Source: Aquimarina sp042434915
GTDB lineage: Bacteria > Bacteroidota > Bacteroidia > Flavobacteriales > Flavobacteriaceae
Direction of reading: 5' to 3'
NCBI RefSeq assembly: GCF_042434915.1
Contig: NZ_CP170198.1
Coordinates: forward strand, 1,612,001 to 1,676,000
DNA length: 64,000 nt
A program made the position numbers and the translations under genes. Position 1 is the stretch's first letter; the number at the start of each line of letters is the position of its first letter. The notes under the pieces are model-generated. The model saw only the letters and a list, made by a program, of their open reading frames with translations, was not told where the DNA came from and made no database searches. Positions 8,012 to 15,983 of this stretch are shown piece by piece.

Positions 8012-8326
8012 TTATTGAACTACTTCGGCATCAATATCGATTGTATGTATATCCTTATTTACTTTGGTTTTTTGAAATACAAACGTATAGCACCACATCA
8101 AGGTAAAAGATGGAATTATATCTGTACCTGGAATTATTTCTTCAATAAACGTTAGTATAGAAGCTATTTTACCTTGACGACCAGGATACATGGTACTCAT
8201 TTTTTTTGCCGCATAGGGAGCCCATATAAGGTCTAAGAACGGGCCAATTAATGGTATGGCCATTGAAGCCATCCCTAAGAGATCATAGACTATACCTTGT
8301 CGCAGTAATTTATATTTATTTTGCAT
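8012..8326 (-). CDS. Small membrane protein of unknown function
   Basis: The 104-residue product has two hydrophobic stretches, LLGMASMAIPLIGPFLDLIWAPYA near residues 17-39 and an amphipathic to hydrophobic one at about 55-85. The first carries PLIGPFLDLIWAPYAAKKM, where the two prolines suggest a kinked hairpin. A short polar tail ends DIDAEVVQ. I know similar small proteins in other flavobacteria but no function. It lies 49 bases downstream of folE on the same strand and may be co-transcribed with folE and msrA. Confidence 0.55.
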   Translation of the reverse strand: MQNKYKLLRQGIVYDLLGMASMAIPLIGPFLDLIWAPYAAKKMSTMYPGRQGKIASILTFIEEIIPGTDIIPSFTLMWCYTFVFQKTKVNKDIHTIDIDAEVVQ

Positions 8327-8375
8327 ATTTTTTATAGTTTATAACTAATATAACAAAAAAAATGCCAAAGATTTA

Positions 8376-8972
8376 TTACTTAAGATCAGCACTTATTAAC
8401 TTCAGAAATTCATTACGTGTTTCTATTTTTTCAAATTGACCTCTAAATCCAGAGGTTGTGGTTGATGAGTTTTGTTTTTGAACACCTCGCATCATCATGC
8501 ATAAATGTTGGGCCTCTATAACCACCGCAACTCCTTTGGGCTTTAAAGTTGTGTTAATACACTCTAAAATATCATGAGTTAGCCGCTCTTGAACTTGCAT
8601 ACGTCGTGAAAAAACATCTACAATTCTAGGTAATTTACTTAAACCCACTATATGACCATTAGGTATATAAGCTATGTGAGCTTTGCCAAAAAAAGGTAGC
8701 ATGTGATGTTCACACAAAGAATATAACTCTATATCTTTGACGATTACCATCTCATTGTAGTCTTCTTTAAACATTGCACTTCTTAAAATCTCTGCTGCAT
8801 CTTGATCATAACCCTGCATAAGAAATTGCATCGCTTTTGCCGCTCGTTCTGGAGTTTTTGTAATACCTGCTCTTGTGATATCTTCACCTAAATCTGTTAT
8901 TATAGATGCAAATTTACTTTTGATTTCTTCAGTAACTTGGATGTTGTACTCCTCTAACTTAGTATACGGCAT
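8376..8972 (-). CDS. folE: GTP cyclohydrolase I
   Basis: FolE opens GTP to 7,8-dihydroneopterin triphosphate, the first step to folate and pteridines. The 198-residue product has the zinc ligands Cys87 and His90 in LCEHHMLPFFG and Cys158 in HLCMMMRG, and the conserved VGLSKLPRIVDVFSRRMQVQE region. All key residues are present, so it should be active as a cytoplasmic decamer. msrA lies 13 bases upstream on the same strand, so the pair is an operon. Confidence 0.95.
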   Translation of the reverse strand: MPYTKLEEYNIQVTEEIKSKFASIITDLGEDITRAGITKTPERAAKAMQFLMQGYDQDAAEILRSAMFKEDYNEMVIVKDIELYSLCEHHMLPFFGKAHIAYIPNGHIVGLSKLPRIVDVFSRRMQVQERLTHDILECINTTLKPKGVAVVIEAQHLCMMMRGVQKQNSSTTTSGFRGQFEKIETRNEFLKLISADLK

Positions 8973-8985
8973 TCAATTTGAGTTT

Positions 8986-9543
8986 TTATTTAATTTCCCT
9001 TTTTAGTTTACTTTCAAAATTTTTTCTAAGTTTTGCCAGTTTTGGATTAATAACATATTGGCAATAGCCTTGATCGCTGTTTTGATTATAATAGTTATGA
9101 TGCTCCTGTTCTGCTGGGTAGAACGGTCCTAATTTCGAAATTTCGGTGATTATTGGAGTGTTAAATATGTCATCGTTACTTAGTTTTTTAATGAGTCGCT
9201 CTGCAATTACCTTTTGTATGTTATCAACATAAAATATCGCACTTCTATACTGTGTCCCTTTATCTGCTCCTTGTTGATTTAATGTTGTTGGATCATGCGT
9301 GTAAAAAAAAACTTCTAACAACTCTTTATAAGATATAACATTTGACCTATACGTAATTTTGACTGCTTCGGCATGACCGGTTCGCCCTGTAGTAATTTCT
9401 CGATATGCTGGATTCTTGATAGAACCACCTGTGTACCCAGACACTACCTCTACTACTCCATTTAATCTTTGAAAGACTGCCTCTGTACACCAAAAACATC
9501 CCCCGGCAAAAACAGCTATTTCCTGTTGATCTTTAGAATCCAT
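8986..9543 (-). CDS. msrA: Peptide methionine sulfoxide reductase A
   Basis: MsrA reduces methionine-S-sulfoxide in proteins and free methionine. The signature GGCFWCTEAVF sits at residues 14-24 with the catalytic Cys16. The conserved HAEAVKITY, THDPTTLNQQGADKGTQYRS and EQEHHNYYNQN follow, then GYCQYVINPKL. The length, 185 residues, is normal for a single MsrA domain with no MsrB fusion. No signal peptide is present, so it is cytoplasmic. It is the first gene of the msrA-folE unit. Confidence 0.93.
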   Translation of the reverse strand: MDSKDQQEIAVFAGGCFWCTEAVFQRLNGVVEVVSGYTGGSIKNPAYREITTGRTGHAEAVKITYRSNVISYKELLEVFFYTHDPTTLNQQGADKGTQYRSAIFYVDNIQKVIAERLIKKLSNDDIFNTPIITEISKLGPFYPAEQEHHNYYNQNSDQGYCQYVINPKLAKLRKNFESKLKREIK

Positions 9544-9637
9544 AAATTTTATAATTGTTTAACGAAATTAGTTTATTGATAAACAAGTTACTTTACTTTT
9601 AACGTATTATTAATAACTAACTTTATTATAATAATCA

Positions 9638-9645
9638 TAAGTTTG
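9638..9645 (+). promoter_or_regulatory. -7 element before DUF5916 gene
   Basis: TAAGTTTG fits the TAnnTTTG consensus. No TTG stands at the right distance upstream. It overlaps an in-frame TTG codon at 9643, which therefore cannot be the translation start. Confidence 0.45.
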
Positions 9646-9684
9646 CATTTCATTATAGGAAGTAAGAATTTTTTAACAGACTTT

Positions 9685-12120
9685 ATGACAATTTTAATGC
9701 GCTTAGTACTGAGCTTATTCGCTATATGTTGTGTTTTTTCTACATCAGCTCAAAATAATAAGACTATCCATGCACATCGTATAGCAAATCCACCCAAAAT
9801 CGATGGTGATTTAAATGATGCTATATGGGAAGAGATAGCTCCTTCTGGCAATTTTAACATGTTTCAGCCCAGTAATGAAGGTAGCATTTCAAACCAATCT
9901 CGAACCGAGGTTAAAATGGCTTATGATAATAAAGCTGTATATGTAGCAGCTTATATGTTTGACAAAGAGCCAAAAAAAATCTTGAAACAGTTTAGTCAGC
10001 GTGATGATGTCTTTGTACAAGCAGACTTTTTTTCTATTGCGCTAAACACATACAATGATGGCATCAATGAAACACGCTTTTTTATCACAAGTGCAGGAAC
10101 TATAGGTGATGCAAGAGCCGATCAGTTTAATGAAGATTTTAGTTATAATGTAGTTTTCGAAGCTAAAACCACTTCTGATGAAAAGGGCTGGTATGCAGAG
10201 TTTAAAATTCCGTACAATGCGCTACGTTTTCCAGAATCTGAGATTCAGGATTGGAGTGTAAATTTTTATCGAAGACTTACCAGACAAAATCAAACGCATA
10301 GTTGGTCTCGAATTGATAATTCTGTTGGTCAGCAAACACAGTATAATGGATTGGTTCAAGGTGTTCGCAATATTAATCCTCCTGTACGTCTCACTTTCTT
10401 TCCTTTTGTACAAGGAGATGTTTCCCATTTTGAAGGTGAATTTGAAACCAATTTAAGCGCAGGTATGGATGTTAAGTACGGATTAAATGATAGTTTTACA
10501 CTGGACGCTACTTTAATTCCTGATTTTGGTCAAGCCTCGTTCGATAACGTTAGACTCAATTTAGGACCATTTGAACAAACCTTCGACGAGAACCGACAAT
10601 TTTTTACTGAAGGAACAGAATTATTTAATAAAGGTAATATTTTCTTTTCACGAAGAGTGGGTAATGCACCATCAGAAAATGTAGAGGAAGAGGATTTAGC
10701 CCAGCACGAATTTGTAGAAAATGAACCTCAAAAAGTAAACCTATTAAATGCCATAAAAGTTTCGGGACGAACCCAAGATAACCTTGGTGTTGGCTTTTTT
10801 AATGCAGTTACAGAACGTACAGAAGTAACAATAAAAGATTCTATTTCAGGAAAAACAAGAACACAGCTGGTAGAACCTCTAGCAAATTACAATGTTTTTG
10901 TGGTGGATCAATTATTTAACAAAAACTCTTCTATTTCTTTAATAAATACTAATGTTACGCGTAGCGGAAGTAAATTTAGAGATGCTAATACCTCTGCCCT
11001 AGCGTGGAATTTGACGAACAATGCAAATAGCTTCCGCTTAACTGGGCGAACTATAATGAGTCAATTAAACTTAGCTGATTCAAATGTTTCTGGATTTGCA
11101 TCAGAGCTAGATTTTGATAGAATTAAAGGACAGTTTCGCTATGGCTTTGGACATGATCTGGCTAATAAAACTTATGATATCAACGACTTTGGAGTTAACT
11201 TTACCAACAATTACAACAATTTTAGAGTCAGTACGTCTTTTCAAATTTTTAAACCAACTGCTTGGTTTAACGAATATCGTATACGTATGGTTGCTCGCCA
11301 TAGGCGATTGTATGATCCCAGTATAAAAACTCAAAATTCTATTGAAGTTGATTGGTTTTTTGCAACTAAAGAACGACTAGCCTTTGGTGGTTTTGCTAAT
11401 TATAACTCTAAAAATGATGATTATTTTGAACCTCGGGTAGATGGTCGCTTTGTAACTTTTAGAGAAAACGTAGGAGGAAGAGTCTGGGTTTCATCAGACT
11501 ATCGTAAAAAATTTGCTTATGATATTAGTGTTGGTATGCGAGATTGGATTGGTAACGATCGTAAAAATTTTGAATTAGAGCTTTCGCCACGTTACCGCTT
11601 CTCTGATAAGCTACTTATGATTTTAAGTTCTGAATATAGCGTACAAGAAAAGAATATAGGATATGTGAATAATGACGAAGATCTAGATCGTATCTACTTT
11701 GGACAAAGAGATATTACTTCTCTTGAAAATTCAATTAATTTAAGTTATAATTTTAATCCTTTTAAAGCGATTAACCTTAAATTTAGAAATTTCTGGAGTA
11801 CTGCTAACTATGCTGAAAATGTCTTTTCTACCTTAAATGTAGATGGAACACGTACTCAAAATGAGTATTTATTTGAGCCAGATGATGATCCTAATACAAA
11901 CTTCAATATCTGGAATCTAGACCTAAGTTTTAATTGGCGGTTTGCACCTGGTAGTGAAGCTACCCTACTCTATCGTAATCAAATATTTAATCAAGACGAA
12001 TTATCTTCAATTAATTACACAGAAAGTATGGATAATTTATTTAATCAACCTATTCAGCATAATCTTTCACTACGCGTTGTTTACTTTTTAGATATAAATA
12101 ATTTTAAACGTTCTTCTTAA
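9685..12120 (+). CDS. DUF5916 outer-membrane protein with CBM9-like N-terminus
   Basis: The product is about 811 residues. ATG 9685 or ATG 9697 gives a clean signal peptide ending near STSAQ; the TTG at 9643 is excluded because it lies inside the -7 element. After it comes a family 9 carbohydrate-binding-like domain (PPKIDGDLNDAIWEEIAP, then VKMAYDNKAVYVAAYMFD). The large remainder is the DUF5916 barrel, with DENRQFFTEGTELFNKGNIFFSRRVG and many amphipathic strands. The family is thought to sit in the outer membrane. The substrate is unknown. It is followed 57 bases later by the ATPase gene on the same strand. Confidence 0.8.
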   Translation: MTILMRLVLSLFAICCVFSTSAQNNKTIHAHRIANPPKIDGDLNDAIWEEIAPSGNFNMFQPSNEGSISNQSRTEVKMAYDNKAVYVAAYMFDKEPKKILKQFSQRDDVFVQADFFSIALNTYNDGINETRFFITSAGTIGDARADQFNEDFSYNVVFEAKTTSDEKGWYAEFKIPYNALRFPESEIQDWSVNFYRRLTRQNQTHSWSRIDNSVGQQTQYNGLVQGVRNINPPVRLTFFPFVQGDVSHFEGEFETNLSAGMDVKYGLNDSFTLDATLIPDFGQASFDNVRLNLGPFEQTFDENRQFFTEGTELFNKGNIFFSRRVGNAPSENVEEEDLAQHEFVENEPQKVNLLNAIKVSGRTQDNLGVGFFNAVTERTEVTIKDSISGKTRTQLVEPLANYNVFVVDQLFNKNSSISLINTNVTRSGSKFRDANTSALAWNLTNNANSFRLTGRTIMSQLNLADSNVSGFASELDFDRIKGQFRYGFGHDLANKTYDINDFGVNFTNNYNNFRVSTSFQIFKPTAWFNEYRIRMVARHRRLYDPSIKTQNSIEVDWFFATKERLAFGGFANYNSKNDDYFEPRVDGRFVTFRENVGGRVWVSSDYRKKFAYDISVGMRDWIGNDRKNFELELSPRYRFSDKLLMILSSEYSVQEKNIGYVNNDEDLDRIYFGQRDITSLENSINLSYNFNPFKAINLKFRNFWSTANYAENVFSTLNVDGTRTQNEYLFEPDDDPNTNFNIWNLDLSFNWRFAPGSEATLLYRNQIFNQDELSSINYTESMDNLFNQPIQHNLSLRVVYFLDINNFKRSS

Positions 12121-12177
12121 CCATTAGCATTGGTTAATTATCCAATTATATTTACTTTCACACTTCAAATTAAACTT

Positions 12178-12840
12178 ATGATCAAAGCAAATCAGATTTT
12201 TAAAAGTTACGGTACCTTGGCTGTTTTAAAAGGTGTAGATTTGCACATTCATGAAGGTGAAATTGTTTCTATTGTAGGAGCTTCGGGAGCAGGAAAAACT
12301 ACTTTATTACAAATTCTTGGCACCTTAGATAAAGCTGATACTAAAAAGGAAAGCGAACTTATTATCGATAATACGGCTATTAAATCACTTTCTCAAAAGC
12401 AATTGGCTAAGTTTAGAAATGAAAAACTTGGTTTTATTTTTCAATTTCATCAACTTTTACCAGAATTTACTGCATTAGAAAACGTATGTATCCCTGCATT
12501 TATTAAAAACACGTCAAAAACTGCAGCAATACATCGCGCAAAAGAGCTTTTAGATTTTCTTGGACTATCTAATCGCTATGACCATAAACCATCAGCTTTA
12601 TCTGGGGGTGAACAACAGAGAGTAGCAGTAGCTCGGGCTTTGATTAATAGTCCAAAGGTGGTATTTGCAGATGAACCATCAGGAAACTTGGATAGCGAAG
12701 CAGCCAAAAAACTACATTCGCTTTTTTTTGAATTAAGGGATAAGTTTGGTCAAACGTTTGTAATTGTAACTCACAACGAAGAATTAGCCGATATGGCTGA
12801 TCGTAAGTTAGTTATGGTAGACGGTAACATTGAAAATTAA
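12178..12840 (+). CDS. ABC transporter ATPase, LolD/MacB type
   Basis: The 220-residue ATPase has Walker A GASGAGKTTLL, the Q-loop FQFHQLLPEFTALENV, the signature LSGGEQQRVAVARAL and Walker B VVFADEPSG followed by NLDS. The Q-loop and spacing fit the LolD/FtsE/MacB group, which in this phylum usually drives lipoprotein release or peptide export. No permease gene (LolC/E-like) is adjacent, so its partner is encoded elsewhere. ATG 12178 is chosen; an upstream in-frame TTG at 12130 would add an unconserved tail. A hairpin terminator follows. Confidence 0.85.
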   Translation: MIKANQIFKSYGTLAVLKGVDLHIHEGEIVSIVGASGAGKTTLLQILGTLDKADTKKESELIIDNTAIKSLSQKQLAKFRNEKLGFIFQFHQLLPEFTALENVCIPAFIKNTSKTAAIHRAKELLDFLGLSNRYDHKPSALSGGEQQRVAVARALINSPKVVFADEPSGNLDSEAAKKLHSLFFELRDKFGQTFVIVTHNEELADMADRKLVMVDGNIEN

Positions 12841-12842
12841 AA

Positions 12843-12864
12843 GGGCTGCCAAAAAAGGCAGCCC
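12843..12864. terminator. Hairpin between convergent genes
   Basis: A perfect 8-bp GC-rich stem, GGGCTGCC with GGCAGCCC, encloses six A. On the minus strand it is followed by a U-rich stretch (TTTTAATTTT), so it ends the protease gene well. On the plus strand the T-tract is delayed. Confidence 0.7.
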
Positions 12865-12885
12865 ATGTACATATTTATTCTTTTT

Positions 12886-13725
12886 TTAATATAAATACTC
12901 GATAGCGGTTACATCGTTTCTATTTAGCACTCCATTCTCATTACCTGTGGCACATGAGATCATAATGGATGTTCTATCAATCCCAGTCGGCGTTCCTGGG
13001 ATATGAATAGCTCCTACAGAACCAGCACCCTCATTACTTCCGTCGCAAGATCTAGCAAACCAATCTGTATGTCTAAGGCCGATACAGTGTCCCATCTCAT
13101 GAGTAATTACATGAGTAGCGTATGTCACTCCATTATTAGAAACACTAGGACCTATTCTCGCCCATTTGTAAACATTACCACCAGATGGAAAACCAGCCTG
13201 TCCCCCGCCACCTAGGTCACTACGAACATAAACAACCAAGTCTGCATTTTGATAATTTGTACCAAAAGTTAATCTCATATTCAACGTTGAATTAACATTA
13301 TTATAGTTGGCTACAGCTCTCCTTAACGCTTCTTGATTCGTCGCATTTAGACCTTGGCCACTACCGCCAGTGTATCCTAATACATCTATGGTTCTATTAG
13401 CACTTGATATTAGGTTGTTTGTACGATATTGCTTAGTTCCATTTGTATTAGACTCCAAATTGGGCAAAGTCTCAAAACCATCTACTGGTATTGTGATATC
13501 ACCTGATACAAAATACTCTGCAGTATCACCATTAAGTAATGAAATTTTTTGAATTGTTACTTCGTCAATATTGACACCCATATCAAACAATTTACTTAAT
13601 TGTTCTTTTGTAGGCTCGTTATTGATTTCTTGAGTTTCTGTAGAAATCTCATCCTTTTGACAAGCAGTAAATAGTAAACTACCAGTCACTAATACACTTA
13701 GTGCAATTTGTTTTACATTTTTCAT
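12886..13725 (-). CDS. M57-type zinc metalloprotease lipoprotein
   Basis: The 279-residue product has a lipoprotein signal with lipobox LFTAC (Cys22). The ATG at 13725 is preferred to an upstream start because it places the signal peptide at the N-terminus. The zinc motif is HEMGHCIGLRH at residues 209-219 (ligands His209, His213 and His219), followed by TDW, as in family M57, the 'dual-action HEIGH' metallopeptidases. A linker of about 70 residues separates lipid anchor and catalytic domain. It is likely on the cell surface or in the periplasm. The downstream position relative to the AraC-type regulator suggests that regulator might control it. Confidence 0.8.
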   Translation of the reverse strand: MKNVKQIALSVLVTGSLLFTACQKDEISTETQEINNEPTKEQLSKLFDMGVNIDEVTIQKISLLNGDTAEYFVSGDITIPVDGFETLPNLESNTNGTKQYRTNNLISSANRTIDVLGYTGGSGQGLNATNQEALRRAVANYNNVNSTLNMRLTFGTNYQNADLVVYVRSDLGGGGQAGFPSGGNVYKWARIGPSVSNNGVTYATHVITHEMGHCIGLRHTDWFARSCDGSNEGAGSVGAIHIPGTPTGIDRTSIMISCATGNENGVLNRNDVTAIEYLY

Positions 13726-13851
13726 AATTATTGAGTTTGTGTTTATGAATCTCAAAGCTCAACTATTATTGATCAAATAGCAACAAAAAAGTGTCTCAAA
13801 TCTTGTTTTAGGACATCCTGAAACATGATTTAACACATACAATTTAATACG

Positions 13852-14910
13852 TCAGTTCTCGATGTTTTTTGCATAAGCGGTTGGAGATTCTCCTACAATG
13901 CTTTTAAAGTTTTTATAAAATGATGCTCTAGAATTAAACCCTACTTCATCTGCTATAGCAGATATACAGTATTTTTGATGTGAATCTGATTGCAGTAATT
14001 TCTTCACTTCTTCAATACGATAAGAGTTAATAAAAGTATTAAAATTTTTGTTTTCAATCACATTAATAGCTTTTGAAATATTACGTTGCGGAAGATCTAC
14101 TTCTAAAGCTATTTTACGTAAGTTAATCTTGGGGTCTAGATACGCTTTATCAACCTCCATATGGTGTTTAACTCTGGCATATATCTCTTTTAAATTATTT
14201 TTATCCTCTTGTTTTTTGGGTGGGTGAATGGTGTTGACAATATTAATTTGCACGATACTTGCAATACTTATATAATACATAGTTAATAAATAACTACTAT
14301 TAAATAGTATTACGATAGTTTCATTATCGTTAAAATAAAATCTTAAATAACTAATAATATTTAAGATACTACCCAAAATGCAAAATATACCTAGCCATAT
14401 AATAGATTTAAATCTTTTGTTTGTATAATATCTGTTTAACAATGTATGATGAGCCACTACCTGTTTAAGTATTAAGGTGCTCATAATAAAAAAATATACT
14501 ATAGAAATAATACGACTTATATGCCAAAAGTATGTGGTTTGTATATATTGATGTATTTTTGGTCGAATACATATGGATAAAAAGAGTACAAAAAATACCA
14601 AAAATTCAATAATTGCTGGAATGTATGTTTTCCATTTGTATTTCATTCTTTTTCCAGAAGTTTCAGCTGCAAAAAGATATAAAAAATTAATCGTAAGAAG
14701 ATTGAAACGAAATGGTAAATAATAAATTGAAGGATGGACAGTATCCATACGATGAATAAAAAACATAAGTATCTCGATGAGTAACGTAAGAAAGAAAAAT
14801 CCTAGATATCGATTTAACTTATATTTTTCTGATCGATAAAAAAATAAAATCCCTGTGACCATAAAAGTTTGAATTCCAAGTAATAGAAATATAAATTCTT
14901 TTGTTTCCAT
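13852..14910 (-). CDS. Membrane-bound AraC-family transcriptional regulator
   Basis: The 352-residue protein has about seven hydrophobic segments in the first 215 residues (for example FIFLLLGIQTFMVTGILFF and LVFFVLFLSICI). A linker and an AraC DNA-binding domain of about 105 residues follow, with KINLRKIALEVDLPQRNISKAIN as the first helix-turn-helix and YCISAIADEVGFNSRASFYKNFKS as the second. Proteins of this shape are common in Bacteroidota and are thought to sense a signal in or at the membrane. The signal is unknown. It is transcribed in the same direction as the M57 protease 126 bases downstream. Confidence 0.85.
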   Translation of the reverse strand: METKEFIFLLLGIQTFMVTGILFFYRSEKYKLNRYLGFFFLTLLIEILMFFIHRMDTVHPSIYYLPFRFNLLTINFLYLFAAETSGKRMKYKWKTYIPAIIEFLVFFVLFLSICIRPKIHQYIQTTYFWHISRIISIVYFFIMSTLILKQVVAHHTLLNRYYTNKRFKSIIWLGIFCILGSILNIISYLRFYFNDNETIVILFNSSYLLTMYYISIASIVQINIVNTIHPPKKQEDKNNLKEIYARVKHHMEVDKAYLDPKINLRKIALEVDLPQRNISKAINVIENKNFNTFINSYRIEEVKKLLQSDSHQKYCISAIADEVGFNSRASFYKNFKSIVGESPTAYAKNIEN

Positions 14911-15087
14911 AATTTTATTCGAATAATAGAGTAACTGACATCTTATTGGGTCTTAACATCATACTAATTCAATTAAAAATAGCAAAAGTTTAAAGTACTG
15001 AATTAGTATTTGAAAAAATCAGGTAAAAAGACTTAGTATTTATGGTTTTTACTTTTTTTATCAATGGTTAAACTGCTTTTATGATTT

Positions 15088-15095
15088 TATCTTTG
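15088..15095 (+). promoter_or_regulatory. -7 element before TIGR02757 gene
   Basis: TATCTTTG matches TAnnTTTG exactly, 36 bases before the start codon at 15132. No clear TTG lies at the -33 position. Confidence 0.5.
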
Positions 15096-15131
15096 GGATT
15101 TAAAATAATTAAACTTTAAATAGTACTCCTG

Positions 15132-15896
15132 ATGCAAGCACAAGATTTAAAAGAATTTTTGGATCAAAAATCCTTCTATTATGAGCAACCCGATTTTATT
15201 ACAACCGATCCCATTCAAGTACCACATCGATATACCAATAAAAAGGATATTGAAATTTCAGGGTTTTTGACTGCAACTATTTCTTGGGGCAATAGAAAAA
15301 GTATACTCAAAAATGCACATCGTATGATGGACTTGATGGGTAACGATCCATATAACTTTGTGATGTATCATACAGATGTAGATTTAACCAAATTAAACGG
15401 TTTTGTACATCGTACTTTTAATGCCATCGACTTTGCCTATTTTATTAAGGCGTTACAAGCTTTATATAATACGCATGGTGATATGGAGTCTTTTTATAGC
15501 CAATTTGCCCGTCATGAGAACCTAAACTATGCGATACATGAGTTTAAAAAAGAATTTTTTGCTCTACCTCATCCAGACCGCACACAAAAACATGTGAGTG
15601 ATCCTTTAAAAAATTCGGCAGCAAAGCGTATTCATATGTTTTTACGATGGATGGTTCGCAGTTCAAAGGGAGGGGTCGATTTTGGTATTTGGAAAACAAT
15701 TCCCCCTAAAATACTGTCATGCCCATTAGATGTACACTCTGGTAATGTAGCCCGTAAATTGGGTTTACTTAACCGTAAACAAAATGATGGAAAGGCATTA
15801 TCAGAATTAGATGAAAGTTTACGCTACCTTTGTCCAGAAGATCCGGTAAAATATGATTATGCGCTTTTTGGTTTAGGGGTTTTTGAAAAGTTCTAA
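15132..15896 (+). CDS. TIGR02757 family protein (DUF2400)
   Basis: The 254-residue product matches the TIGR02757 family: ISGFLTATISWGNRKSILKNAHRMMDLMGNDPY, given here in part, KRIHMFLRWMVRSSKGGVDFGIW and CPLDVHSGNVARKLGL. The last segments resemble the helix-hairpin-helix region and the Asp loop of the endonuclease III superfamily, which suggests a nucleic-acid role. This is inference. The protein is cytoplasmic with no signal peptide, and the family's activity is unknown. It is a single gene divergent from the AraC regulator. Confidence 0.85.
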   Translation: MQAQDLKEFLDQKSFYYEQPDFITTDPIQVPHRYTNKKDIEISGFLTATISWGNRKSILKNAHRMMDLMGNDPYNFVMYHTDVDLTKLNGFVHRTFNAIDFAYFIKALQALYNTHGDMESFYSQFARHENLNYAIHEFKKEFFALPHPDRTQKHVSDPLKNSAAKRIHMFLRWMVRSSKGGVDFGIWKTIPPKILSCPLDVHSGNVARKLGLLNRKQNDGKALSELDESLRYLCPEDPVKYDYALFGLGVFEKF

Positions 15897-15906
15897 ACTA
15901 TCTACT

Positions 15907-15938
15907 AAAACCCATCTTTGGGTATGTGATGGGTTTAT
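15907..15938 (+). terminator. Weak terminator after TIGR02757 gene
   Basis: An 8-bp stem AAACCCAT with ATGGGTTT (15908-15915 with 15929-15936) has a 13-base loop and only a short T-rich tail. Confidence 0.45.
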
Positions 15939-15983
15939 ATGCGCTACAATTTTTGTTTAATTTACTAACAACTTTTTATAGTT

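Noticed and set aside
12178..12840. Complete lipoprotein-release (LolCDE) operon
   Set aside because: Only the ATPase is present; no permease gene is adjacent.
15132..15896. TIGR02757 protein as a clear DNA glycosylase
   Set aside because: Only a loose resemblance to the helix-hairpin-helix region is visible; a profile search would be needed to claim this.
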